In this document: piece after piece, positions 7,436-15,400 of the stretch
Position numbering within the stretch: the stretch's first letter is position 1
How the letters are laid out: each line of letters starts with the position of its first letter
NCBI GenBank assembly: GCA_947625455.1
Contig: CANQOJ010000002.1
Span: 1 to 38,987, forward strand
DNA from: an uncultured Clostridia bacterium
GTDB lineage: Bacteria; Bacillota; Clostridia; Oscillospirales; Ruminococcaceae
DNA length: 38,987 bases
Reading direction: 5' to 3'
The notes under the pieces: model-generated
What the model saw: only the letters and a program-made list of their open reading frames with translations
Database searches by the model: none
What the model was told of the DNA's origin: nothing
Made by a program: the position numbers and the translations under genes

Positions 7436-8160
7436 AAAGACTTGCGGCAATTTGCATTATTTCGGCGCTTATGCTGTGCGGGTGTGAAGAATACGAAGAA
7501 AATCCACGAGGGGAAATTTCGGACAGTGAACAGCTTTATGAAAATTCCGCAGACGAATTTCAATTCAGTGACGCTGAGGGCGGGATTGTTATCGAAAAAT
7601 ACACGGGGAGAAGTGAAAATGTTGTAATCCCCGAAAAAATCGACGGGAAAGACGTTGTTGAAATAGGGAGCAGGACATTTCAAAACTGTGATGATATAAA
7701 GCGCATAGTGATACCAAAAACTATTGTGAGGACAGGAAAAAGCGACTGCCTTAAATTTTACGAGGGAAATGAACAAAACGCCGAAAAGCTGATATTTGAC
7801 GGCAGGAATGTCGGGGAAGCCGGCGCGTTTTATGACGGCAATAACGGGGAGTACGGGGTTCAGATTGAACTTGACGAAGAGGGAACAAAAATCTTTGCGG
7901 AAGCGACAGAGAGGCTTTCAAATCAAGTGATTTCAATATGGGCGGACGATGAACTTTTAATCGCGCCGACAGTCGCAAATCCTATAACTGACGGCAGGGC
8001 GGTGATTTCGGGAGGACTGACAGCTGAAAGCGCTATGGAGTTAAGGGCAAAAATCCTGGGAAATCCCTTTATTTACTGCAAAAACGCAAAGTTCACATTT
8101 AAGGGCAAGACGTATGATTATGACGATATTGACGAACTTTATTCCGTGATAAACGGTTAA
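7432..8160 (+). CDS. Lipoprotein with LRR_5-like segment and SecD-type P1 head domain
   Basis: A 242-residue exported lipoprotein: signal peptide MKRLAAICIISALMLCGC with lipobox LCGC and Cys18. After an acidic linker, residues about 43-85 (GIVIEKYTGRSENVVIPEKIDG then IVIPKTI) look like one or two units of a BspA-type leucine-rich repeat. Residues about 140-215 (GVQIELDEEGTKIFAEATERL, VISIWADDELLIAPTVANPIT, AVISGGLTAESAMELRAKIL) match the P1 head subdomain of SecD/SecDF. The rest of SecD, including its membrane helices, is absent, so it is not a translocase. GGAGG lies 10 nt before the ATG, which overlaps the ATPase stop. The joining of these two parts is unusual and the role is unknown. Confidence 0.78.
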   Translation: MKRLAAICIISALMLCGCEEYEENPRGEISDSEQLYENSADEFQFSDAEGGIVIEKYTGRSENVVIPEKIDGKDVVEIGSRTFQNCDDIKRIVIPKTIVRTGKSDCLKFYEGNEQNAEKLIFDGRNVGEAGAFYDGNNGEYGVQIELDEEGTKIFAEATERLSNQVISIWADDELLIAPTVANPITDGRAVISGGLTAESAMELRAKILGNPFIYCKNAKFTFKGKTYDYDDIDELYSVING

Positions 8161-8178
8161 ATTGAAAGGAGAATACAA

Positions 8179-9021
8179 ATGGCACAAATCATTGACGGAA
8201 AAGCCGTTTCGGCGAAAATCAAAGAACAGGTGCGCGATGAAATTGCGCACGGCAACATCAAGGCGGGACTTGCGGTCGTAATAGTAGGCAGCGATCCCGC
8301 AAGCAGAGTTTATGTCAACAACAAGAAGAAAGCCTGCGAATTTTGCGGGATAAAGAGTTTTGAATACGCTTTGCCCGAAGAAACAACTATGGAACAGCTT
8401 CTTGAACTTATTGACACGCTTAATAATGACAAGAATGTAAACGGCATACTTGTTCAATTGCCGCTCCCGAAACAGCTTGACGAAAAGGCGGTAATCGAGC
8501 GCATTTCGCCGAAAAAGGACGTTGACGCATTTCACGAAACGAATGTCGGAAAGATAATGATAGGCAACTACTCGTTTTTGCCGTGCACGCCTGCGGGGTG
8601 CATGGAACTTATTCACAGCACGGGAGTTGACGTTGCGGGGAAAGAGTGTGTTGTGATAGGGCGCTCGAACATTGTCGGAAAGCCTATGGCAATGCTTCTG
8701 CTTCATGAAAACGGAACTGTTACGGTATGCCACAGCAAAACGAAAAACTTAGCCGAAGTCTGCAGGAGAGCAGATATTCTCGTGGCGGCGGTAGGAAAGC
8801 CGAATTTTGTCACCGCCGATATGGTAAAAGAGGGCGCGGTCGTGATTGACGTCGGCATAAACCGCCTTGAAAACGGGAAACTTTGCGGAGACGTGAAGTT
8901 TGACGAGGTAAGCGAAAAGGCGTCGTTTATAACTCCCGTGCCGGGCGGAGTTGGTCCTATGACAATAGCAACGCTGATGAAGAATACTCTCACCGCGGCT
9001 AAGATACAGAACCATGAATAA
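8179..9021 (+). CDS. folD: Bifunctional methylenetetrahydrofolate dehydrogenase / cyclohydrolase
   Basis: A 280-residue FolD, the normal length. It interconverts 5,10-methylene-, 5,10-methenyl- and 10-formyl-tetrahydrofolate with NADP. The catalytic segment YVNNKKKACEFCGI contains the Tyr-x3-Lys pair, GILVQLPLP is the signature before the active-site cleft, VDAFHETNVGKI follows the usual KDVDGFH pattern with Ala in place of Gly, and GRSNIVGKPMAMLL is the dinucleotide-binding loop. The C-terminus PVPGGVGPMTIATLMKNT is the second family signature. AAAGGAG lies 7 nt before ATG. It sits 18 nt after the lipoprotein gene and overlaps the next small ORF by 8 nt, which suggests one rightward transcript. 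Confidence 0.97.
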   Translation: MAQIIDGKAVSAKIKEQVRDEIAHGNIKAGLAVVIVGSDPASRVYVNNKKKACEFCGIKSFEYALPEETTMEQLLELIDTLNNDKNVNGILVQLPLPKQLDEKAVIERISPKKDVDAFHETNVGKIMIGNYSFLPCTPAGCMELIHSTGVDVAGKECVVIGRSNIVGKPMAMLLLHENGTVTVCHSKTKNLAEVCRRADILVAAVGKPNFVTADMVKEGAVVIDVGINRLENGKLCGDVKFDEVSEKASFITPVPGGVGPMTIATLMKNTLTAAKIQNHE

Positions 9022-9184
9022 TAACCGCAAGGCGTTTTTACGCAGCGCAATTGTGCTTACTGTTGCGCTTTTGGTGATAGTTGTTTTTATGAACGAATGG
9101 GGTATCGTTCAGATAATAATCGTTGTTCTTGTCGCACTGTTAGCGGCAGGACAGTGGTTTTTATTCTTCTATCTGAAAAAATAA
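9014..9184 (+). CDS. Small two-helix membrane protein (56 aa)
   Basis: This ORF is too short for the ORF track. It reads MNNNRKAFLRSAIVLTV, continues into a first hydrophobic helix (about residues 11-26), a short EWG turn and a second helix (about 30-52), and ends FFYLKK. Two transmembrane segments with a basic N-terminus are clear. The ATG overlaps the end of folD by 8 nt, and the ORF ends 9 nt before pyk, so it fits the operon exactly and would be translated by coupling; no separate Shine-Dalgarno is visible. It is not a family I recognise, and no function is suggested beyond a small membrane protein between folD and pyk. Confidence 0.7.
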   Translation: MNNNRKAFLRSAIVLTVALLVIVVFMNEWGIVQIIIVVLVALLAAGQWFLFFYLKK

Positions 9185-9193
9185 GGAGGCAAT

Positions 9194-10606
9194 ATGAGAA
9201 AGACAAAGATTATATGTACTATCGGTCCTGCAAGCGAAAGCGAGGAAATGATAAGGGAATTGTGCAATGCGGGAATGAACGTCGCAAGACTTAACTTTTC
9301 TCACGGCACACATGAACAGCACAAAATGAAAATAGACACGATAAAAAAGGTCAGAGAAGATTTAGGACTGCCGATAGCTGTAATGCTTGACACAAAAGGT
9401 CCCGAATACCGCATAGGAACGTTTGAAAATCACAAGATAACATTGAAAGACGGCGATACGTTTACCTTTACTTCGGACGAGTGCGTCGGCGACAATTCAA
9501 GAGTTTCGGTGAGTTACAAACAGCTTGCGCAGGAAGTGAATATCGGCGACACGATACTTGTAAACAACGGACTGCTTGTGTTTAATGTAAAGGAGATTTC
9601 GGGAAACAGCGTTGTGTGTGATGTTATAGCAGGCGGGGAGATGTCTGACAAAAAGAGCATGAACTTTCCGAATGTCGTATTAAAGGGCGATTTTTTAAGC
9701 GAACAGGACAAGAACGATATTCTTTTCGGAATTGAAAACGGCGTTGACTTTATAGCCGCGTCATTTGTTTCAACAAAAGATGATGTTCAGCAGCTGAGGA
9801 CATTCCTCAATGAAAACGGCGGTGAAGATATCGACATAATAGCAAAAATCGAAAACCGCTCTGGTGTTGACAACATTGAGGAGATTTGCGAGATTGCGGA
9901 CGGGATAATGGTAGCGCGAGGAGATTTGGGAGTTGAAATTCCGTTTGTTGAAGTGCCGTCAATACAGAAGTACCTCATCAAAAAGTGCAGGCTTCTCGGA
10001 AAGCGCGTCATAACCGCAACAGAAATGCTCGAAAGCATGATAGAAAAACCGCGCCCCACAAGAGCGGAGATTTCCGATGTGGCAAACGCAGTTTATGACG
10101 GCTCGTCAGCTATAATGCTGTCGGGAGAAACAGCGGCGGGAAAGTATCCTGTTTTGGCAGTGAAGAATATGGCAGAGATAGCGGAGTGTACGGAAAACAC
10201 CATTGACTACAAAAAGCGTTTCGCAACAACCGAATACGACATAAAGAACAACATTGACGCAGTTTCCCATGCTACCTGCGCTATGGCTATCGACACCAAG
10301 GCAAAGGGCATTGTCATCAGTTCGCTTTCGGGGAGGACGGTCAGAATGGTAAGCCGTTTCAGACCGCCTGTTGACATAATCGGAATGACAACTTCGGAAA
10401 AAGCGTGGAGAAAGCTGAATTTAAGCTGGGGAGTTACGCCTGTTTTAAGCGAGGAGTTCAACTCCGTTGACGTCATGTTCTATCACGCTTTACAGCACGC
10501 TAAGAAGTATTTCGGACTGACAGCGGGAGATAACGTAGTATTAACGGGCGGTCAGACAAGCGGGAAGTCGGGAAATACCAACACTATAAGACTGGAATCC
10601 GTCTAG
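9194..10606 (+). CDS. pyk: Pyruvate kinase
   Basis: A 470-residue pyruvate kinase, converting phosphoenolpyruvate and ADP to pyruvate and ATP in the last step of glycolysis. Recognisable parts are KIICTIGPAS, ARLNFSHG, LDTKGPEYRIG (most relatives read PEIRTG), AKIENRSG with the catalytic lysine, VARGDLGVEIPFVEVP and the allosteric C-terminal domain ending GGQTSGKSGNTNTIRLESV. It lacks the extra PEP-utilising C-terminal domain found in Bacillus pyruvate kinases. AAGGAGG lies just before ATG. The stop codon TAG (10604-10606) is inside the left arm of repeat R5. Confidence 0.97.
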   Translation: MRKTKIICTIGPASESEEMIRELCNAGMNVARLNFSHGTHEQHKMKIDTIKKVREDLGLPIAVMLDTKGPEYRIGTFENHKITLKDGDTFTFTSDECVGDNSRVSVSYKQLAQEVNIGDTILVNNGLLVFNVKEISGNSVVCDVIAGGEMSDKKSMNFPNVVLKGDFLSEQDKNDILFGIENGVDFIAASFVSTKDDVQQLRTFLNENGGEDIDIIAKIENRSGVDNIEEICEIADGIMVARGDLGVEIPFVEVPSIQKYLIKKCRLLGKRVITATEMLESMIEKPRPTRAEISDVANAVYDGSSAIMLSGETAAGKYPVLAVKNMAEIAECTENTIDYKKRFATTEYDIKNNIDAVSHATCAMAIDTKAKGIVISSLSGRTVRMVSRFRPPVDIIGMTTSEKAWRKLNLSWGVTPVLSEEFNSVDVMFYHALQHAKKYFGLTAGDNVVLTGGQTSGKSGNTNTIRLESV

Positions 10607-10771
10607 AAGCTAGAGATTAAGAGGCTAGAGGCTAGATTTAAGGTTTGGATTTAGATTGTTTTTAAATTAAAGAGCGTAAACCTATCAAGGGGTTTACGCT
10701 CTGATAATATCGATACAATCTTAATCCAAACCTTATATCTAACATCTAGCTTCTTAATTTCTAGCTTCTAG
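10603..10771. repeat. Composite inverted-repeat element R5 (type a arms)
   Basis: A 169-bp hairpin-forming element between convergent genes. Its outer arms (about 57 nt each, starting CTAGAAGCTAGA) are inverted repeats with about six mismatches and include the heptamers GCTAGAG GCTAGAT. Inside is AGATTGT/ACAATCT, then the core stem AGAGCGTAAACC (10671-10682) and GGTTTACGCTCT (10691-10702). It contains the stop codon of pyk on the left and the last five sense codons plus stop of the chromate transporter on the right. It may act as a bidirectional terminator, though no strong T-run follows. Confidence 0.9.
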
Positions 10772-11305
10772 CAGTGCGCCCAGCACTGCCGATACGCATA
10801 TAAGCAAAATCGGTGAAACGGGCTTTTTTCTGACTGCGAGAAATATGAAGTAAAATGCCGTCAGGATTGCCGTTATAATCAGGGAATTTATGTCGGTGAA
10901 GAATGATGTTGCGGATATAAGCATGTAAATTCCCGTTGCGGTGATTATTCCCGCGATACATGGCTTTATTCCCGACAAAACCGACACTGCAACAGGCTTT
11001 TCCAAAACCTTTTTAAGCAGTACGGAAAACAGTATCATAACGGCAAATGCGGGAAGTATCACGCCGAATGTTGCGCAGACAGCGCCCAAAATGCCGCCCT
11101 GCATACTGCCTATATAAGTCGCGGTGTTTACCATTATAGGTCCGGGAGTGCTTTCGCTTATTGCAAGCATATTCGACAGCATTTCTTCGTCCATCCAGCC
11201 GTTGCGCTCAACACATTCCCTTATCAGCGGTATTGCCCCGTATCCCCCGCCGAATGTGAACAGCCCGATTTTAAAAAACTCCCACAACAACTTTAAATAT
11301 ATCAC
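10754..11305 (-). CDS. Chromate transporter family protein, subunit B
   Basis: A 183-residue membrane protein of the CHR family, single-domain type. It shows the family motifs FKIGLFTFGGGYGAIPLI near the N-terminus and SESTPGPIMVNTATYIG around residues 50-66, followed by several hydrophobic helices. Short CHR proteins occur as pairs that act together; chromate or a related anion is the known family substrate, but the natural substrate in an anaerobe is unclear. The start is GTG, overlapping the upstream partner's TGA stop (GTGA), with AAGGAG about 10 nt before. The last residues LEARN and the stop codon are encoded by the arm of repeat R5, so the C-terminus was probably reshaped by the element. 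Confidence 0.88.
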   Translation of the reverse strand: MIYLKLLWEFFKIGLFTFGGGYGAIPLIRECVERNGWMDEEMLSNMLAISESTPGPIMVNTATYIGSMQGGILGAVCATFGVILPAFAVMILFSVLLKKVLEKPVAVSVLSGIKPCIAGIITATGIYMLISATSFFTDINSLIITAILTAFYFIFLAVRKKPVSPILLICVSAVLGALLEARN

Positions 11306-11871
11306 TTGTTCTCTCTCCTTTTGCGGAAGATGAACAAACCTAAAAATCCCGCGATAAATATCATATAGATTGTCGAAAAGTCAATTCCCAGAAAGTTCAG
11401 CGTAAGCATAACACTGAAAAACACTGCCGAGAAAACAATGTTTCCCGCGCGCTTTTCCTTTTCCTTAAACAGCTTTATAAGCATTTTTACGCCTGCTTGT
11501 ATAATCAGTATTGAAACGGCTATTCTTATTCCCTTGAAGGCATTTGCGATAATTTCAAACTTAAGAAAGTCCTCAAAGAACATTGAGATAAGCAGAAGTA
11601 TCACGAATGACGGCAATACTACCCCTAGCGTTGCAAGGACAGCGCCGATAATGCCCGACATTTTGTAACCGACAAACGTTGCGCAGTTAATGGCGACAGG
11701 ACCGGGCGTTGCTTCTGCAACTGCCGTCATATCGGTAAATTCGTCATGCGTCAGCCACTTTTTCTTTTCAACACACTCGCTGTCAATAAGCGAAATCATA
11801 GCATAACCCCCGCCGAATGTAAACGCGCCTATTTTAGCAAATGTCAGAAATAAATCTGGTTTAATATTCAT
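11302..11871 (-). CDS. Chromate transporter family protein, subunit A
   Basis: Partner of the downstream CHR protein, 189 residues from the ATG at 11871. The ORF-track GTG at 11880 lies within the ribosome binding site; AAAAAGG sits about 8 nt before this ATG. Motifs: FAKIGAFTFGGGYAMISLI and AEATPGPVAINCATFVGYK, the same two family signatures as its partner, then four or five hydrophobic helices and a basic tail RKRRENK. Both proteins share the CHR fold in single-domain form and probably assemble as a heterodimer in the cell membrane. The two genes overlap by 4 nt. Element R6 lies just upstream in place of a clear promoter. Confidence 0.88.
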   Translation of the reverse strand: MNIKPDLFLTFAKIGAFTFGGGYAMISLIDSECVEKKKWLTHDEFTDMTAVAEATPGPVAINCATFVGYKMSGIIGAVLATLGVVLPSFVILLLISMFFEDFLKFEIIANAFKGIRIAVSILIIQAGVKMLIKLFKEKEKRAGNIVFSAVFFSVMLTLNFLGIDFSTIYMIFIAGFLGLFIFRKRRENK

Positions 11872-11888
11872 ACGCAACACCTTTTTGC

Positions 11889-12068
11889 AGTATACAATGG
11901 ACAGTGTACAGTAGACAGTAGAATGTGTCCGCTAACGCGGACATTATTTAGATTGTTTTTGGAGGAAAGAGCGTAAACCAACCGAGGGGTTTACGCTCAA
12001 ATAAACTCAAAACAATCTGAATAACACCTTAGGATCTAGCCTCTAGCTTCTTAAACTCTAGCTTCTTG
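11889..12068. repeat. Mosaic composite element R6 (type b left arm, type a right arm)
   Basis: The left side is type b heptamers (AGTATAC AATGGAC AGTGTAC AGTAGAC) followed by hairpin TGTCCGCTAACGCGGACA, as in R2. The right side is type a (TCTAGCCTCTAGC..TCTAGCTTCTTG), as in R5 and R7. Between them lies the shared core: AGATTGTTTT (11950-11959), GAGCGTAAACC (11969-11979), GGTTTACGCTC (11988-11998), AAAACAATCT (12009-12018). Confidence 0.9.
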
Positions 12069-12097
12069 TAGAAAACCTTTTTCAAAAGGTTTTCTAC
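12068..12097. repeat. Perfect 30-bp palindrome
   Basis: GTAGAAAACCTTTT, two bases, then its exact reverse complement. It directly follows element R6 and lies 18 nt before the stop codon of the lysA-type gene, so on the minus strand it lies just downstream of that gene. No long T-run follows, so terminator activity is only possible. Confidence 0.85.
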
Positions 12098-12114
12098 TTG
12101 CAATCTCCGTAAAA

Positions 12115-13380
12115 TTAAAGTTCGTAATTTCCGTTAAAAACGTCAAATGTTCTGAAGTAGTCGTCGGGCGTTTCCGCTCTGCGGATAAGTTTTACACTGC
12201 CGTCCGCGCGCAGGAGAAGCTCGGCGCTTCTGAGTTTTCCGTTGTAGTTATATCCCATTGAAAATCCGTGAGCGCCTGCGTCATGAATTGCCACATAATC
12301 GCCTATATCAATTTTCGGCAGCATTCTGTCAACCGCAAACTTGTCGTTGTTTTCGCAAAGTCCGCCCGTAACGTCATATTTATGGTCGCATGCGGCATCT
12401 TCCTTGCCTAACACCGTTATATGATGATACGCGCCGTATATGGCGGGGCGCATAAGGTTTGCCGCACAGGCGTCAAGTCCTATGTACTCCTTGTAGATGT
12501 GCTTCTCGCGGATTGCCTTGGCTATGAGCAATCCGTAAGGCGCAAGCATAAATCTGCCAAGCTCGGTGAATATCGCAACATCACCCATTCCCGCGGGAAC
12601 AAGGATTTTTTCATATTGCTCTCTTACTTTTTCGCCTATAATTTCAATGTCATTCGCGGGTTGATCGGGTTTGTAGGGTATGCCTACGCCGCCGCTTAGG
12701 TTGATAAACGACAGCTGAACGCCCGTTTTCTCCTTTATCTCAACGGCTGTTCTGAACAATATGCCCGCAAGAGTCGGATAATAGTCGTTGGTGAGTGTGT
12801 TTGACGCAAGAAACGCGTGCATTCCGAATTTCTTCGCGCCTTTTTCCTTTAATATGCGGTAACCCTCGATTATCTGGTCGTGAGTAAAGCCGTATTTCGC
12901 GTCCTTGGGCGTGTCCATAACATTCGGCGAGCCGTCTGTCTTGAACTCACCGCCGGGATTATAACGACAGCAGATTGTTTCGGGAATGCCCGTCAGCTTG
13001 TCAAGTACGTCAATATGCGTGAAATCGTCAAGGTTTATGATTGCGCCAAGTTCATACGCCTTTCTGAAATCCGCATCGGGGGTGGCGTTGGACGAGAACA
13101 TAATATCATGCTGTTTTGCTCCAACATCATCCGAAAGCATGAGTTCTGTTAAACTTGAACAGTCAAATCCGCAGCCCTCGCTCTGCAAAATCTTCATTAT
13201 AAACGGGTTTGGAGTAGCCTTGACTGCGAAATATTCTCTAAATCCCTTGTTCCACGAGAACGCATTTTTAAGCTTTCTCGCGTTTTCGCGTATGCCCTTT
13301 TCGTCGTAAACATAAAACGGCGTGGGGTAGGTCTTTGCTATCTCCTCAATTTGTTCCTTTGTTACAAACGGTTTTTTCAT
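12115..13380 (-). CDS. lysA: Diaminopimelate decarboxylase-type PLP enzyme
   Basis: A 421-residue fold-type III PLP decarboxylase. PTPFYVYDEKGIRENARKL and REYFAVKATPNPFIMKIL carry the family opening and the PLP lysine (AVKATPNP); later come GCGFDCSSLTELML, a phosphate-binding region around LSGGVGIPY, and the C-terminal VTGGLCENNDKFAVDRMLP and GAHGFSMGYNYNG, where the cysteine and tyrosine contact the substrate in LysA. LysA makes lysine from meso-diaminopimelate. The segment HAFLASNT replaces the usual H(I/V)GSQ, so a related carboxy-amino-acid substrate cannot be excluded. The ORF-track start at 13437 overlaps the upstream gene; the ATG at 13380 is preceded by GAAAGGAA and lies 16 nt after the DUF2130 stop. 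Confidence 0.85.
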   Translation of the reverse strand: MKKPFVTKEQIEEIAKTYPTPFYVYDEKGIRENARKLKNAFSWNKGFREYFAVKATPNPFIMKILQSEGCGFDCSSLTELMLSDDVGAKQHDIMFSSNATPDADFRKAYELGAIINLDDFTHIDVLDKLTGIPETICCRYNPGGEFKTDGSPNVMDTPKDAKYGFTHDQIIEGYRILKEKGAKKFGMHAFLASNTLTNDYYPTLAGILFRTAVEIKEKTGVQLSFINLSGGVGIPYKPDQPANDIEIIGEKVREQYEKILVPAGMGDVAIFTELGRFMLAPYGLLIAKAIREKHIYKEYIGLDACAANLMRPAIYGAYHHITVLGKEDAACDHKYDVTGGLCENNDKFAVDRMLPKIDIGDYVAIHDAGAHGFSMGYNYNGKLRSAELLLRADGSVKLIRRAETPDDYFRTFDVFNGNYEL

Positions 13381-13396
13381 TTCTGTTTTCCTTTCG

Positions 13397-14833
13397 TTAT
13401 GTGTTATCATCGCTGTCGGGCAAGGTTTCCTGCTCAATTTCAGCGAACATTTTCTTCATTGTGGGGTTTTTATATGTAAGCTTTTTTATCGTCAAATCAT
13501 CAGCTTTGTCATTGGCAAGGCGAAGATTATTTGCCGACGACAACAAGTTCTTTTTCACCTTGTTTAAATGGTCGATAGATTTGTCAATCTCCTCGATAGC
13601 AAGCTCAAACTGGTTACTTGCAAGCTGATAATTCTTTGAAAATCCGTCTTTAAATTCAAGAAGCTTTTTCTCGAAATTAGTAACGTCAATTTCCCTCTCG
13701 CTCATCTCCTTAAGCTTCTTGCGGTATTTGAGGCTTTCCCTCGCGGCGTTTCTGAGAAGCGTTATTATGGGAATGAAAAACTGCGGACGGATAACGTACA
13801 TCTTCGGATATCTGTACGACACGTCAACTATACCGTTGTTATAAAAGTCGTTGTCCGCTTCAAGCATTGAGACAAGCACGGCATATTCACAGTTTTTCTC
13901 GTTTCTGTCCTTGTCAAGTTCTTTGAAGAAATCCTCGTTTTTCTTCTTGGTTGCCGTATTGTCAGCTTCGTTTTTCATCTCAAACATTATTGAAATAAAT
14001 TCAACGTCATCTTCATAATCTCTGAAGATAAAATCGCCCTTGCTTCCCGATTTAGCGTCGTTGTCCTTTTCAAAATACGCATTCGGAAATCCCGTCATTC
14101 TGAAAGCATTGAACTGGTTCATGCAGTGCTGTTCAAGGCTTTCGCCTATCATTTTCGTTGACAGTTTCAGCTTAAAATCTTTATACTGTGCTATGCGCTC
14201 GTCCTTTTCTTTAAGCTGAAGTTCATAACTCTCTTTCATGTTCTTTTCGCTGATGATATATTCGTTTCTTATGCGTTCAATCTCGCCGTTTTTCTCGGAA
14301 ATCTCCTTTTCCTTTTCGGAAACGGCAGTTTCAATTTCAAGCTGTTTTTGCCTTGCCTCACCCTCAAGCTGTTGTTTTAATAGCGCAATTTCGCTGTCCT
14401 TTGACGCTATTTTCTTTTCGCTTTCGGTAACAGCGTCTTTTAATGCGCCTTGTTTTTCGTTTTCGGAAATTTGCAGTTTGTTTTCAAGGTCGGCTATTGT
14501 GCGCTGAAGCTCAAACAGCTTTTTTTCGCTTTCCCTTTCGCTTTCGGCAACAGCGTTTTTTAATGCGTCCTGTTTTCCGTTTTCGGAAATTTCAAGCTTG
14601 TTTTCAAGGTCGGCTATCGTGCTTTTGAGTTCAAACAACTGCTTGTCGCTTTCCATTTTGCTGTCAGCCAGCGCAAGTTTCACCGCTTGCTCTTTCTCGC
14701 TTTCAAGGCGCTGTTCACGGTCACGTATCTCCTTTTCAAACTCCTTGTCGCGGACTTGCTTTACAATTGCCGCATAACCCGATTCGTCAACTTGAAATAC
14801 CTCTCCGCACTTTGGGCATTTAATTTCCTGCAT
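13397..14833 (-). CDS. DUF2130 coiled-coil protein
   Basis: A 478-residue protein. It opens with half a zinc-ribbon-like motif (CPKCGEVF), then a long charged coiled coil (about residues 20-215) containing an internal repeat (LENKLEISENGKQDALKNAV and LENKLQISENEKQGALKDAV). The C-terminal domain from about 218 (GESLEQHCMNQFNAFR, KGDFIFRDY, SIMFEMKNEAD, DKDRNEKNCEYAVLVSML) is DUF2130, a family that resembles restriction-endonuclease folds by the D..E-x-K arrangement. The function is not known; nuclease activity is an inference. AAAGGAGA lies about 10 nt before ATG. It is followed within 16 nt by the lysA-type gene, so they are likely co-transcribed. Confidence 0.87.
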   Translation of the reverse strand: MQEIKCPKCGEVFQVDESGYAAIVKQVRDKEFEKEIRDREQRLESEKEQAVKLALADSKMESDKQLFELKSTIADLENKLEISENGKQDALKNAVAESERESEKKLFELQRTIADLENKLQISENEKQGALKDAVTESEKKIASKDSEIALLKQQLEGEARQKQLEIETAVSEKEKEISEKNGEIERIRNEYIISEKNMKESYELQLKEKDERIAQYKDFKLKLSTKMIGESLEQHCMNQFNAFRMTGFPNAYFEKDNDAKSGSKGDFIFRDYEDDVEFISIMFEMKNEADNTATKKKNEDFFKELDKDRNEKNCEYAVLVSMLEADNDFYNNGIVDVSYRYPKMYVIRPQFFIPIITLLRNAARESLKYRKKLKEMSEREIDVTNFEKKLLEFKDGFSKNYQLASNQFELAIEEIDKSIDHLNKVKKNLLSSANNLRLANDKADDLTIKKLTYKNPTMKKMFAEIEQETLPDSDDNT

Positions 14834-14934
14834 TATATATGTTCTCCTTTACCGACGTTTTAAATTTTGCCATAAACAACCAACGGCAAACAATAACACA
14901 AAGCTATAATATCCACAAAATAAGACCGATTATC

Positions 14935-15369
14935 TTAAAACTGTTCAGTTGTGATTTCAAAATCTACGGACTTGAAATTGCTGTAATACCTTCCCTTTAT
15001 TGCAGTGAATTTAAGGACGCAGTAATCTGTGTCTGTTACGCCGTTTTTGTAATACATCTTATCGCCCGTTCGCCAAATTCTTTCTTTCGCTTCGGGAGTT
15101 TCCAATACCTCAACTGTTCCTATAAGGCTTACGCCCCTGAAAAATCTTTTATCTACAAAATAAACGCTTGCCTTGCTGTTTTCTCTGAAACACCTGACTT
15201 TATTTGATGATGTATTTGTAGAAAACCAAATTTCTTTAATGCCGTTTCTTTCTCTCGGCTTCAACATTGCTTTTGTAACGGGATAGCCCTCGCTGTCTAT
15301 GTAAGATATGAAACTTACTCCCGCTTTATCTATCATCTTTCCGACAGTTTCTTCCGGATTTTTCAGCAT
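14935..15369 (-). CDS. Pyridoxamine 5'-phosphate oxidase-like flavin-binding protein
   Basis: A 144-residue split-barrel protein (PNPOx-like). Typical features are VSFISYIDSEGYPVTKAML, IWFSTNTSSNKVRCFRENSKASVYFVD and GVSLIGTVEVLETPEAKERIW. Such small proteins usually bind FMN or a similar cofactor; few have known substrates, and true pyridoxine biosynthesis is unlikely given the short length. The ATG at 15369 is preferred over the upstream TTG in the ORF track because GGAGG lies just before it. It ends about 100 nt before the DUF2130 gene and starts 31 nt after the third repeat-protein paralogue. Confidence 0.85.
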   Translation of the reverse strand: MLKNPEETVGKMIDKAGVSFISYIDSEGYPVTKAMLKPRERNGIKEIWFSTNTSSNKVRCFRENSKASVYFVDKRFFRGVSLIGTVEVLETPEAKERIWRTGDKMYYKNGVTDTDYCVLKFTAIKGRYYSNFKSVDFEITTEQF

Positions 15370-15400
15370 TATTTCTTCCTCCAAAATTCGTATTTACGGC

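Noticed and set aside
8041-8733. 230-aa minus strand ORF opposite the lipoprotein gene and folD
   Set aside because: It crosses two real genes on the other strand and has no family resemblance or ribosome site.
6125-10606. Complete BREX or other known defence island
   Set aside because: Only the BrxD-like ATPase is present; no methyltransferase, protease, helicase or phosphatase of BREX lies in the window, and its neighbours are metabolic genes.
12115-13437. Longer lysA ORF starting at 13437
   Set aside because: The extra N-terminus overlaps the DUF2130 gene and lacks a ribosome site; the ATG at 13380 fits both the spacing and the family.
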